Source: Setomelanomma holmii (lineage: Eukaryota > Ascomycota > Dothideomycetes > Pleosporales > Phaeosphaeriaceae). From it: 64,000 bases of DNA. Shown piece by piece: positions 23,610-33,483 of this stretch. Below the pieces are notes generated by a model, which searched no databases, was not told where the DNA came from, and worked only from the letters and a program-made list of their open reading frames with translations. The position numbers were made by a program, and so were the translations under genes. Position 1 is the stretch's first letter. Every line of letters starts with the position of its first letter. The stretch is taken from positions 186,001 through 250,000 of the forward strand of contig ML978194.1 in NCBI GenBank assembly GCA_010015745.1, read 5' to 3'.

Positions 23610-24749
23610 ATGGCGCGACTTACGGAAGCGCAGATGCGCGCGCCCAAGACGAGTGTGGGAATAAGCAGGACGAAGACGGAGGGAATCGCAAGTCAACAAC
23701 GCTCAACAAGAGATCTGGCTGACTGAACGGTAGTCTGCGATCAAAATCTTATCCATCCTCCTCTTCCTCGCAGTCATTCCTCTGGCGCTTTCCATACACT
23801 GGTCCGAGAGCCTGCTCAATCAGCTGGACAGATGGCTCAGGCCAGGCCACAACGCCAATCCTCGCATAGGTGAAGAGAATCAGTTGGATCCAAGGGCACT
23901 CCTCGATGTATGCAGAACCCATCAGTACACGAGCGAGATAATATCGCTCGATCCGCTAGTAATCTACATCAACAACTTCACCTCTGCCCAAGAAGCAGAG
24001 GAACTTATCACAATCGGGTCCGCCTCCTCTACGCTTTCTTTCGACACGAACTCACAAACCACAGCTCCCCCGACTTCACAGACTCGTACATCTCCCGCTC
24101 CCACGGCCCCAACAGCCTCGTCTCGGGCCGCACTTCGACATCCGCCCCTCTTCCTGTCGAACATCCGCTCGTAGATTGCATCCTGTCCCGCGCACGCAAA
24201 TTCATGGGCTCTATGCTCCTCCCCGATGAACCGTTCAGCGTCCCACAGCTCGTGCGCTACTTCCCAGGCCAGAAATACGACCTACATACAGATTTCTGGC
24301 CTGAGCACCAAGTCCTGCGCGAAGGTGTCAATCGTGGCCGACGATTTAATCGCGTCGCTTCATTCTTCATTTTCCTGCGCGATAATTGTACAGGTGGATA
24401 TACTAATTTCCCCGCTGTCGAGCCTGCATCTCCCACCACCGCAAGCTCAAGTCTAACCTCGGATATCGATCTGGCGACATGGTACGGCGAGAAAGTCGCG
24501 ATTGGTGAGAAGGATGCGAAACCGAGCGGCGTCAAGTTCAAGCCTATCAGGGGTAATGCGGTGTTCTGGGTCAATGTTGACAAGCACGGCAGGGGGGATC
24601 GGAGGGTGGTTCATGCTGGATTGCCGGTGGGCGAGGGAGAGAAGATTGGGTTGAACATTTGGCCGCGGAAGTGGTATGGGTGGGAGGATGGGGAGGCGGC
24701 GAGGGAGAAGAAGGAAAAGACGAGGTGGAGCGGAGAGTGGAAGGAGTAG
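23610..24749 (+). CDS. Prolyl 4-hydroxylase-like 2-oxoglutarate/Fe(II) dioxygenase, membrane-anchored
   Basis: Non-heme iron oxygenase that hydroxylates a protein or small-molecule substrate using O2 and 2-oxoglutarate. Three exons, 23610-23654, 23734-24017 and 24065-24749, give 337 residues. An N-terminal anchor, AIKILSILLFLAVIPLALSI, suggests an ER-type signal anchor. The catalytic domain has the full set: His184 and Asp186 in YDLHTDFW, His293 in RRVVHAGLP and Lys303 in GEKIGLNIWPRKW. The second intron is only 47 bp with a weak GTCCGC donor, but removing it joins EELITIG to SPDFTDSYISRSHG and fits the family. The first intron (79 bp, after codon 15) is less certain, so the exact N terminus is provisional. 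Confidence 0.88.
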
Positions 24750-26627
24750 ATTGGCATCAGAGGTTAAGGAAGGCTTCGGAGTAACGTTGAGGTTATATTT
24801 TATTTACGAGACTGGGAGATACGGGATATTCGCGATGAAGATGATTGTATCGGGCTCATGTGGAAACCATGCACAAACCTTTTCCATCTGTTGTGTATGC
24901 CAGAAAAGAGTTGGGGGCGGAAGATGAGCAACAGAGGCTGTTTTGAGTCCTGGCTTTGTCCTCTTGCGTTGTTATCATCGCTCGGTACGGAGGGCGATTG
25001 AGCGATGAAGGGATAATACTACATTAAATCAAAGATGCGAATAGCAAGTCTTTCCGAGTTCCTTGCTTTAAAGATTGTCCACTGATCTCTTCATCGATTC
25101 CCTAAGCTGTGAGAAAAGACTGGGAGTTGGACTAGGGAGGCAAACACGTTCGGGCTTGCCTCCCAGCCAAAGTCACACATTAAACAGAACACGATTAACT
25201 GTCTCTTTGAATGCTGTAGACAGAAAGACTGCGAATCGTTGTTGATGTGGTGATGTTGTAGTGCTTTTGTCGTTGTCACGTTCAAAATCGTGGACCACAC
25301 CTGTGTGGGGTGCATTATCACCCCACATGAGAGTACTCCCACGCCTTCCGTCCACGTGCCCCTCCTCCTCTCCTTCATCCATCGAACTCGAATTGTCATC
25401 AAAGCCAACACAACGCTCGAACTTGGACGACAAGAGGCTTCCTAATGTGCACGATGTACTGGAAACCGTACACGCATAACCGCTGTGCCGATCTCTGGCA
25501 CGATCCTACACCTCGCAGCCGCCACGACCGTCGAGAAGGCTGATATGCCACAAACGCATGTTAATATGAAATACGATCCGTTGTCACACGAACCCAGATC
25601 CCCGGAATCTTGAGAGAGTTCGCGCCTTCTGTTACTGGACCGCGCCGCACTACAGCATGCATTCATAATCACGTCCCGCTCCAGTGGCGAGCGCCTGCCG
25701 TACCATCGAGACGATTTATCTTCGTACCTGGTCGACTGTCTTCAACTCTTCGATTGTGCATTGTGCAGACGAACCGGCACTTGGCAGCCGATTCTTCGGC
25801 AAATGTAACCTTCCGGCGGAAGTTTCAACTAGATGCATCTCATCCTAATCCACTTCCGTCGCAATGTAGTCAATCTAGTGCGACTGAGGCGCCACGACCA
25901 TCGTGTAATCCTAGTAACATGCTCAGAGCATGAGCCTACTAATTCCGGTACGGTAGATTAAGTACAAGCCCTGGACCCTGATCGCCGCCCATAGCGAACA
26001 TATCATTCTCGTTAAAGTGCCTCGATATGGCATACACCCGGGATGCTGGCCGGCAATATATGGAAATAGGTCTGCGCGAATGTCATCAAACAAGGACTAT
26101 CCTTTCACTACGGCGAGGAAATGATGTGCGACTCGGATGATGGATGACCGCTGGTTTACATGATCCCATGTGGAGCACAACGCACTACCATGGACGGACC
26201 GCATTCGACCGACGCCTAGATGACTACCCCCAATGTCAGTCAGCATGAATGTGGAGCTTGCATCTTGCCGCTTACAGGCATATAGCACGCTCGTTAAGGC
26301 CATCTATGCACAGAAGCCCATTCAACCCTTCACTCTGGCCTCAGCGTACGGTCTCACGGGTGCACACTATCACTGGTGTCGATATGGAATGAAGGATCAG
26401 AGAAACGGACTCAGCAACGGAAGTCCTTTTCGCGAAAGTGTCGAAGGACCAACGAAAAATTGCTCTCCAGCCGTGCCAGCAGCGACCGGTATCCGTGGTT
26501 CTATGGACCAACATATGAGCCCTATGCCTACGACCAGTTCCAGGGTAGACGAGTCAACGACGTACCCCCAGCTTATATCCATCACTGACGGTATTCGGAG
26601 ATCGTCACCTCCAACATTGCCCGAAGG
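24750..26627. other. Gene-poor interval upstream of the metalloprotease
   Basis: About 1.9 kb without a supported gene. Small frames (for example 25091-25411 minus and 26233-26631 plus) show no domain, and the latter overlaps the metalloprotease start. The 3' part presumably holds that gene's promoter. Confidence 0.45.
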
Positions 26628-28423
26628 ATGATCGCACTCGCTTTGCTACTATGTTTGCTCGGGAGTATTGTGTCCAGTCAAGCCACCAAATATCACATTG
26701 AGGCGAGAGGCACAATTGCACTCATCCCCAGTGCTTCGCCTACTCAAGCCGTACCACCATCAGTAACAGCAGATCAGAAGAAGCATTCCAAGCATGTCAA
26801 TGACTTCTACAAGCTATACGGCTGGCTTAAGCCCAACACGACAGTGCCGGATAAGGACTTGCCAAAAGCTATACGGAAAATTCAGAAGGTGCTGAAAGAA
26901 CCAGTTACGGGAGTGTTCAGTGACGAGATGATGGAAATTATGACCAAGCCGAGATGTGGAACGGAGCAACCATACAACGCGATCGATGCGAAGGCGCCGC
27001 CGGCATTGCACAAACGGTATGTTCTGTGGGGTTCCAGATGGCAGCAAACGACCATCACCTGGCGGATCGTCAACTATTCTGCTGACCTGCCTGCAGCGCA
27101 GCAACAGTCTACTATAAGGTCAGTCAATCCAAAAGCTGACATTCGGGTCGCTTTCAAATAGCAACATCGGGCCTGGATGCACAAATCGCCCAATCCAACT
27201 CTCGCTGACGTGTGAATAGCAATGCCTTTGCCCAGTGGATGAACTTCATGCCGCTCAGCTTCCAGCAGACTTCGTCCAACGCAAATGCAGACATCAACAT
27301 CATTTTCCACTCCTTGGGCCATGACGACACTCGCTATGGCTTCACAACGATGGTGTCCGACGGTGTATACCTGCAATCAGGAAACATCAACATTACGCTC
27401 AACGACGACTATGCATGGACTGATGATCGTCTATTCAGCTATACCGCGACGCACGAGATTGGCCACGCCCTCGGTCTCAGCCACAGCGCCGTCGAGTCCG
27501 CAGTCATGTTCGCCTACTTCGGAGGCTACATTCGCCCGTTACACCCCGATGACATGATGGGCATACACAGCATCTATGGATGGAAGAACCCGAAGTGGAG
27601 CCGCATCGACTCAAACGCCGGTACACGAGATTTGATACAAGTCACAACGAACGCCTCGACAGTATCAGGCATCGACGGCCTCTACCAAATGCGCTCGAAC
27701 GGCCAAGTCTTCCGCTCCAACAATGGCGTCTGGACTCTCATCAACAACGACCCCAACACAGCCCAGATCACCGGCTCAAACGGCCGCCTCTTCCAACGCC
27801 ACACCGACGGCAGCACATGGCTCTGGACCGGCAACGGCCAAGCCTGGACCTACATCGGCGCCGCCTCCGACAACGTAATCGACATCGTCGCCGCATCAGA
27901 TCAACTCTACTCGCGCAGGAAAGATGGCTGGGTAGCGCGCTGGACGGGTTCCGGGTCATCCTGGGTCAGCGTCGAACAACCAACTGCATCCGTTTCGAAG
28001 CAAATCACCATCACGGACACCAAGACACTGTGGAATTTGCTCTCCACTGGCAATCTCGTGCGCTCTACGTGGCCACACTCTAGCGGCTCGTGGCAGATCG
28101 TGGACATCAACACTGCCAATATTGCCATCGCTGTTGGCGGGAACGAATTCTACAAGCTGCAGAGTGACGGGCTGGTCGTGTGGCTGAATATGAAGGAGTA
28201 CTATTGGCAGATTATTGAGAATGCGGGGAGTGTGGCGGTATATGCGAGTGGGGATTATTTGTATAGCAAGCATGGAGACGGGACGGTGTGGCGGTATACG
28301 GGGACGCAGTATGTGTGGGAGCAATTGGATGGAGGGCGAGATATTAGTAGTGTTGTTGGGGATCGGAGTGGGAATGTATGGGAGATGCTGGGAGATGGGG
28401 ATGTATTGAGGTTGGTTTCTTGA
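26628..28423 (+). CDS. Secreted matrixin-type zinc metalloprotease with cysteine switch and C-terminal repeat domain
   Basis: Extracellular metzincin protease (M10/matrix metalloproteinase-like), 564 residues, two exons: 26628-27118 and 27220-28423. Order: signal peptide (ALALLLCLLGSIVSS); propeptide with a peptidoglycan-binding-like helical fold (VNDFYKLYGWLKP to IQKVLKEPVTGVFS); cysteine switch KPRCGTEQPY with Cys110; catalytic domain with HEIGHALGLSHS (zinc ligands His242, His246, His252; Glu243 as base) and a likely Met-turn Met260 in SAVMFAYFGG. From about residue 290, several repeats of ~40 residues follow (YQMRSNGQVFRSNNGVWTLI, LFQRHTDGSTWLWTGNGQAW, LYSRRKDGWVARWTGSGSSW, LYSKHGDGTVWRYTGTQYVW). 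These resemble tectonin/propeller repeats and stand where animal MMPs carry hemopexin. Likely autoinhibited until the propeptide is cleaved. Confidence 0.92.
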
Positions 28424-28813
28424 TATCCTGCCAAAGCATCCAACTACAAAACTCATTTGTTGTAACCTATGCACCATTCCATAAACGGCGCGACGTCCTG
28501 TGGTATCCCCCTGGAGTATAAGCCTTTCACCACCCTCTCCACAGAAAATTAAGCGAATAAGCGCGCAAGATCTGCTAAATAAGGTGGTTTAATCGATCGC
28601 ACCTCGCCCCAAGATGCTACCTTTTGTGGATACCGCAGTAACGGCGTCTAGGGACGGCCCGCATGATCACCAATCTAACTCGATATCCCAGTCGAAAAAG
28701 TGGTCCTCTGAGCTCGGGTACTCGCCAAGAAAGCGGCTGTCGCAAAGGTGTAAAGTCGGCGTCGCACAGAGGGTCTCGTCCAAGCAGTCGTCACTTCCCG
28801 ACAGTGTGACCAC
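28424..28813. other. Intergenic region, no gene seen
   Basis: Short spacer holding the metalloprotease 3' UTR. A chance frame at 28614-28877 (+) overlaps the decayed F-box-like gene on the other strand and is not called. Confidence 0.4.
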
Positions 28814-29407
28814 TCAGTCATCGCAAGGAGACTTGTCTCCGGAGCTGAAACAGAATTCACGACTCCTTCTGTCGTAGCTGAACATTGCCGGCGTAGCTGT
28901 AAGACACTCGTCGAGCCAATCATCCCTCACCATCTCGATAAAGCTGGGACAAATCTTCCTCGCCCGGTCCATGATCTCCTGCGTAGTATCAATCGACGCT
29001 GAATATGAGTAGTCTGTATCAGAGCGACGTGAACAACGGTAGCAGGGCAGCATCATCCAACGGATGGCTTGGCGCTGGGCAAGAAGCCGCTTCGAAAGCC
29101 AGATGTTCATTGCTCGCTCGGACTAAAATGCGAAGCAATTCTCAGATTAAACGAAAGTGGCGGTTTCGTCGTACAGCTGGCGGCAAACGCTTGGTAGCTT
29201 CATGGGAAGATGCAGGTCACGTCGATCGATTCGAGTAGAGGTGCCACTGCGGGAGATGAAGCCGACACGACTGAAGTATACATCAATCCAGTTCTCATAG
29301 GTATGTCGGACGGCAAGCTTGAAGATAGTGTTACGGATTTCAGGTGGCAGGCAAAGCAGTGGTGAGTTGGTAGCATTTGCGATGGTACTGCACTTCGTCA
29401 ATATCAA
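28814..29407 (-). pseudogene. Degraded F-box-like (2EXR-type) gene with two in-frame stops
   Basis: The same family as the remnant near 15.8 kb. The F-box-like start NSPLLCLPPEIRNTIFKLAV is followed by MKLPSVCRQLYDETATFV, then TAA (29147-29149), SENCFAF, TAG (29123-29125), and SERAMNIWLSKRLLAQRQAI in the same frame. Family members read straight through this region, so both stops look like point mutations of an otherwise collinear coding sequence. CAA to TAA and TGG to TAG are C-to-T or G-to-A changes at CpA/TpG, the pattern left by repeat-induced point mutation. The frame after the stops stays open to 28814. It is probably inactive; an intron hiding both stops is less likely because the intervening residues fit the family. 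Confidence 0.6.
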
Positions 29408-29461
29408 TGTACTTCATGCACTTCGTGTACTTCACTCAGCACATGTTTTCTGCATTCCAGC

Positions 29462-29635
29462 TCACATGTTTTCCAGAACTTTGAGAGCCTTAAAGCTCAC
29501 TAGACCTTTCGTACGCGTGTAGAGCTGCTTTCGCGTTCTCGGCGCCTGTGGCTTTCGCACGTAGCCCGCGTCCTTTGCAGCTTTCACGCTGTCTTTGGTG
29601 TTCTGCTGGGTGCTCTTGCGCAGTGACGGTGCCAT
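29462..29635 (-). CDS. Possible small basic protein (57 aa)
   Basis: From ATG 29635 a short Lys/Arg-rich protein can be read (MAPSLRKSTQQNTKDSVKAA, then YVRKPQAPRTRKQLYTRTKG and a final FKALKVLENM). It is hydrophilic with no signal peptide or membrane segment. It has a natural-looking composition, but is short, has no recognised family and sits beside a decayed gene, so it may be a chance frame or a gene fragment. Confidence 0.28.
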   Translation of the reverse strand: MAPSLRKSTQQNTKDSVKAAKDAGYVRKPQAPRTRKQLYTRTKGLVSFKALKVLENM

Positions 29636-31165
29636 TGTATCCTTGCTGTACGCGGTGATGTGAGTAAAGAGATGTGGAAGTGAGGTGGATGAAAATAGGG
29701 AATGTGATGACGGGAGTAGCTGCTCAGGAAGGCGCAACTGCTTGTCCAAGGAAGGCACGCGTGAGCACGTGAGACCTGCCTCCAATGGTCCGAGGGTGAC
29801 AGTCGCAACCACGAATTACATCGAAGCCACAACATCACCGCTGCGCACGACCTTCAACCATGAAATCGCACGTGATAAATATGTATATGCCAGTTCCCTG
29901 CTGTCTTACCTTTGCTCATCTTTGATCAGTGCTGTCAGATCGACTCGCAGTCGAAAAGGTCAGCACATACGAGCTTCATTCAAGACTCTTCCAGCTGTAG
30001 GTTTTAGAGAGGAAGTAATGTGTTCCTCAGGATGTCCAAAGAGTCTTGGACGAGCCAATTCCTGGCGTGTTACCTCATGGGCAGCACATATTGGCAGCGG
30101 CTCTGCAAGTCGGACGGACATCGCAGCATCGACATTGCAATGCACGTCTGCTAATGTTTCCACTAGCCTTCCTACCGAGCTCTTGAAAATCGTAGCACAG
30201 TGCTGAAAGAGGAATGGATATTGACAGCCAGACGTTCGAAGAATCACGGTCTAGATTGCCACCCTGCTTGGACACAAACAGGTTATTGAGCCGAGGGCTG
30301 GAGGCCGAAGTCGTTCGAGAAATGCTGCAGTCAGCAGTCTGAACATTCTCGAATTGGCAGCACCCATCTCCTTTCGCGGATGGACTCTTTACCATGACCT
30401 CTAGACGAGCTGACGTTGTCGAACTACCGTACTAGCATCCTCGTCGCCTCCTAACCGAACCACGCCGTCCTGTGTCGACGAGTCACACACCCCAGCTTTG
30501 CGGCAGCCACTCGACGCGGCCTTATCCTTCCGCCCACCTCGACCCGTCGATAGAGGCCCACCATCAAGGGCGTCCATATCTCGAAAAGGCCGAAGATGCG
30601 CATGGCTGATATCGAAAAGCAGGAAACATGATGAAAAGGTGAGGATGAGATGGTGTGCTGTGTCTCAAAACAGCCCTGCGCAAACCAATCGGAGCGATGG
30701 GCGCGTCTCTCCGAGTTGCATGATGCACCGCGTGAATGCCCGTTCCCCACCACACCATTCGCTGAGGCCTGGCTGAGCCACACCTGCACCTGAACATGCT
30801 TTCCCCAGCCTTCTGAGATATATGTCGAGCATGTCTGTGCCCGAACTCCTGCGCTCAGCTATTGACCACGATGCCTCAATACGTCGACGCTAGCACGTTG
30901 TCATGGACAGCGTTCTTTTTGCTTTTCCTAAGGTCGATTAGCGTGTGTATGTTCCTGTTCGTCTCGGTGAACTGGGATACACTGCTCAGGGCTGCGATAC
31001 ATGTGCATATCGAAGTAGGGCACAGGACGCAACGTTCCACGGATGCGACTTGCAGCTCGAAACCAGCTCGGAATGGCACTGCCGTGAAGAACGCGACTCC
31101 CGGTGATACAAAGCCTTGTGAGTCTCCCCAGAAGATGGTACCTCGACGCTGTATAGCTGAGACGT
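29636..31165. other. Gene-poor interval
   Basis: About 1.5 kb without a supported gene. The frames present (for example 29685-30206 plus, 30075-30395 minus, 30862-31254 plus) overlap one another and carry no recognisable domain. Confidence 0.4.
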
Positions 31166-31492
31166 ATGAACTTCATAGCCAGAATATCCCAGTCGAACAT
31201 ACATGCGCATGCAGCTCGTCAAGCGCGCGCATCTCCCCCTCCATACTCCCTTGACGCACCCAAATCAGCAACCCATTTCAGCGCGACCGACTCGTCCATC
31301 ATCGCACTCTACGAGGACATCATGGCCTCAGACTCGCAAACCATCAAAGTGCAGCAAGAGACCCTTTGCGCACAGCAAGACATCATCCGCCAGCAAGCCC
31401 AAGTCATCGCCAAAATGCGCATGGTCCTTGAAGCGCAAGACGCCCGTCTCGCTGAAATGGAAGGCCTGAAGAGAAGAGGAAGGTCGCTGTGA
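31166..31492 (+). CDS. Small coiled-coil protein, hypothetical
   Basis: A 108-codon ATG frame. The second half reads as a convincing amphipathic coiled coil rich in Gln, Glu and Ala (QQETLCAQQDIIRQQAQVIA, then MRMVLEAQDARLAEMEGLKR), preceded by SSIIALYEDIMASDSQ. The first ~30 residues are Ala/Ser/Pro-rich. The heptad character is hard to obtain by chance, so I favour a real gene. Alternatives are a start at Met53 or missing upstream exons. Function unknown. Confidence 0.42.
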   Translation: MNFIARISQSNIHAHAARQARASPPPYSLDAPKSATHFSATDSSIIALYEDIMASDSQTIKVQQETLCAQQDIIRQQAQVIAKMRMVLEAQDARLAEMEGLKRRGRSL

Positions 31493-32053
31493 CAAACGCC
31501 TGTCGAATTCCCCACTTACAATAGTTTCAAGGACATCAGCTTAATCTGCCGCGAAGAAATTGTACTGAAGTAGCAGGGGTCAAGGCGCATGCAGTAATGT
31601 GATGCGACCCTCCGATGCTCGTCAGACACACTGCGCGCGAGTCACGAGAAATTCCGCACAGGGGCCCCACTGCCCTGCTCCGAGCTTGTCTACCGGCCAA
31701 GCGGCGTTTGGCGTGCAAGTGGGGCTAGTTTAGGTACTTGGCTGCGAGACGTGCATCTGGGACTTGCACAGGGGGTCGGATAGGTTCGATGACACACGAT
31801 GCCAAGTTTCAAGACGGCATTGGGTGGAGACTCGCACGCAACGTGGCGAAGCGAGGTCGTGAAGGATGCTATTCCCGGCGTTGTGAGATAGCTAGACCTC
31901 GACCTGTACTGCGCAAGATAGGGACGAACCTGCGTATTCGTAGTGGAGACTGGAGAGACAATTGGAGAAGTGGCAAAGTGTTGGAAACAGTTCAGTTCAT
32001 AATGTAATTATCATCAAGGGTATCACTACATGGAGAAATCTATCATAAAACCC
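31493..32053. other. Intergenic region, no gene seen
   Basis: Between the small coiled-coil frame and the 3' end of the receptor-like gene on the other strand; nothing recognisable. Confidence 0.4.
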
Positions 32054-33483
32054 TCAAACCAGATCCCTCGTCTGCGGTCGCTGCACGCCCCGCGGATCTT
32101 CGTAAATCTCCCGCGAATGCACTGACTCAGTCACATCCACCTTTGTTGTAACTGCAATTCCACCCAGCCCGCTGTATGCGTTCGCCTTGTCATTGAGCCT
32201 AGCCACGCTCTCCGAGCTGCTCTTGCGGCCTGGCGAATTCCTGCCAGACGAGTCTCTGCTGCCCTCGTTGTTCTTCTCCTTAGTTGCGTCGATTGTTGTG
32301 AGCATGTATGCCTCGCCCGCCTGTCCGTAGCCACGGAACTCGCCGTTTTGCGACTTGTTCGATGCGAGAGATGCATAGTCCTTGATGACGGAGCGATGCT
32401 TCGTGCCTGGGCCGTATGGTCTCGAGTTGTATGCTGGGTTCGTGGTCTTGCGTGAGCCACGTCCGTATGTAGAGCCCAGGACGGTGCGGAAGATCGGCTT
32501 GAGGCATGGTAGATTGGCTGCAACGATGCCGACGTTGCTTTCAGTGATAGTCCAGATAGTCAGGTTGCGTGAGTCCCATAGCCAGTCGCCAGAGTGCCCA
32601 TAATTCGGGATGTAGCTGAGCTTGACGAGCGCCGCGGTCGTGGCGAAGATGCCCAGGCCGAAGATACAGATGAGAGAAGCCTTTTGACGACCGTTCATCT
32701 GAATGCTCAAGAGCATGGGAATCTATGTACGATTTAGTACCACGAAACTGGGAGTGCAGAGCTGAAGACCTACAGGAATGGCGATGGAGAAAGCAATGTC
32801 CGTGCTAATGTTGAGCGCAGCGTTGACGTAGCCAAGGGTTTTGAGGGTATAACTTGACCAGCAAGTACCCTTGGCTCTTGGGTCTCCCCAGAGCAGCCGA
32901 AGATCTGTACATTGAAGTACGATTGTAAAGAAGCAACCAATCGTGTAGAATGCCATAAATGCTATATAGCGATCAGCGTAATCCATGAGCGTGTGTAGCT
33001 GGTAGTAAAGACTCACACATGATGCTAATGATGAGCCGTTTGTAGAAGGGCTTGACTGCGATGCGGAGGAGGAAGAGTCCCACCGACAGCTTGACCAAAC
33101 ATATCGCGAAAAGGTAGATCGGTTGAGTGATGAAATTGAGCCTGAACGCCTTGACAAAGTCGACTGGATCAATGTACTCAACATGCTTTCCAGCACCATA
33201 GTACACTGATGGGATGACAACGCATTGGCCTGCTATGCACAATGTCATGCACACGATCATTACATAGTCCTGTCAAGCTGATGTCAGTGAAGTGCTCTTC
33301 CAGGTTTTTCTGACTACTTACGTCCCAGCCGACGTTCCTGATCATCCGTAACCTAACGTACAGTCTTGCAATCGTTGTGAGGAGAGCGGCAATAGTGACA
33401 GTGAGAGTTGCTCCCAATATGGTGGGACCTTGGTTCTCGTTTGGACGCATTGGGGCGTCTACTGCTACACGGTGTGAGAGCAT
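32054..33483 (-). CDS. PTH11-like rhodopsin-domain integral membrane protein
   Basis: Seven-transmembrane fungal protein of the rhodopsin-domain (PTH11-related GPCR-like) family, 423 residues, probably plasma membrane; ligand unknown. Four exons: 33322-33483, 33017-33269, 32774-32961 and 32054-32722, with introns of 52, 55 and 51 bp. Landmarks are TM1 ILGATLTVTIAALLTTIARL, then RLRMIRNVGWDDYVMIVCMT, PIYLFAICLVKLSVGLFLLR, FMAFYTIGCFFTIVLQC, CWSSYTLKTLGYVNAALNIS with DIAFSIAIPIPML, and SLICIFGLGIFATTAALVKL. The cytoplasmic tail of about 130 residues is Ser/Arg/Gly-rich. There is no CFEM domain at the N terminus. Relatives act in surface sensing, but most are uncharacterised. All four exons join in frame only with these splice sites. 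Confidence 0.9.

Noticed and set aside
27768..27959. Arg-rich minus-strand frame within the metalloprotease
   Set aside because: It is the antisense shadow of the repeat domain with biased codons.
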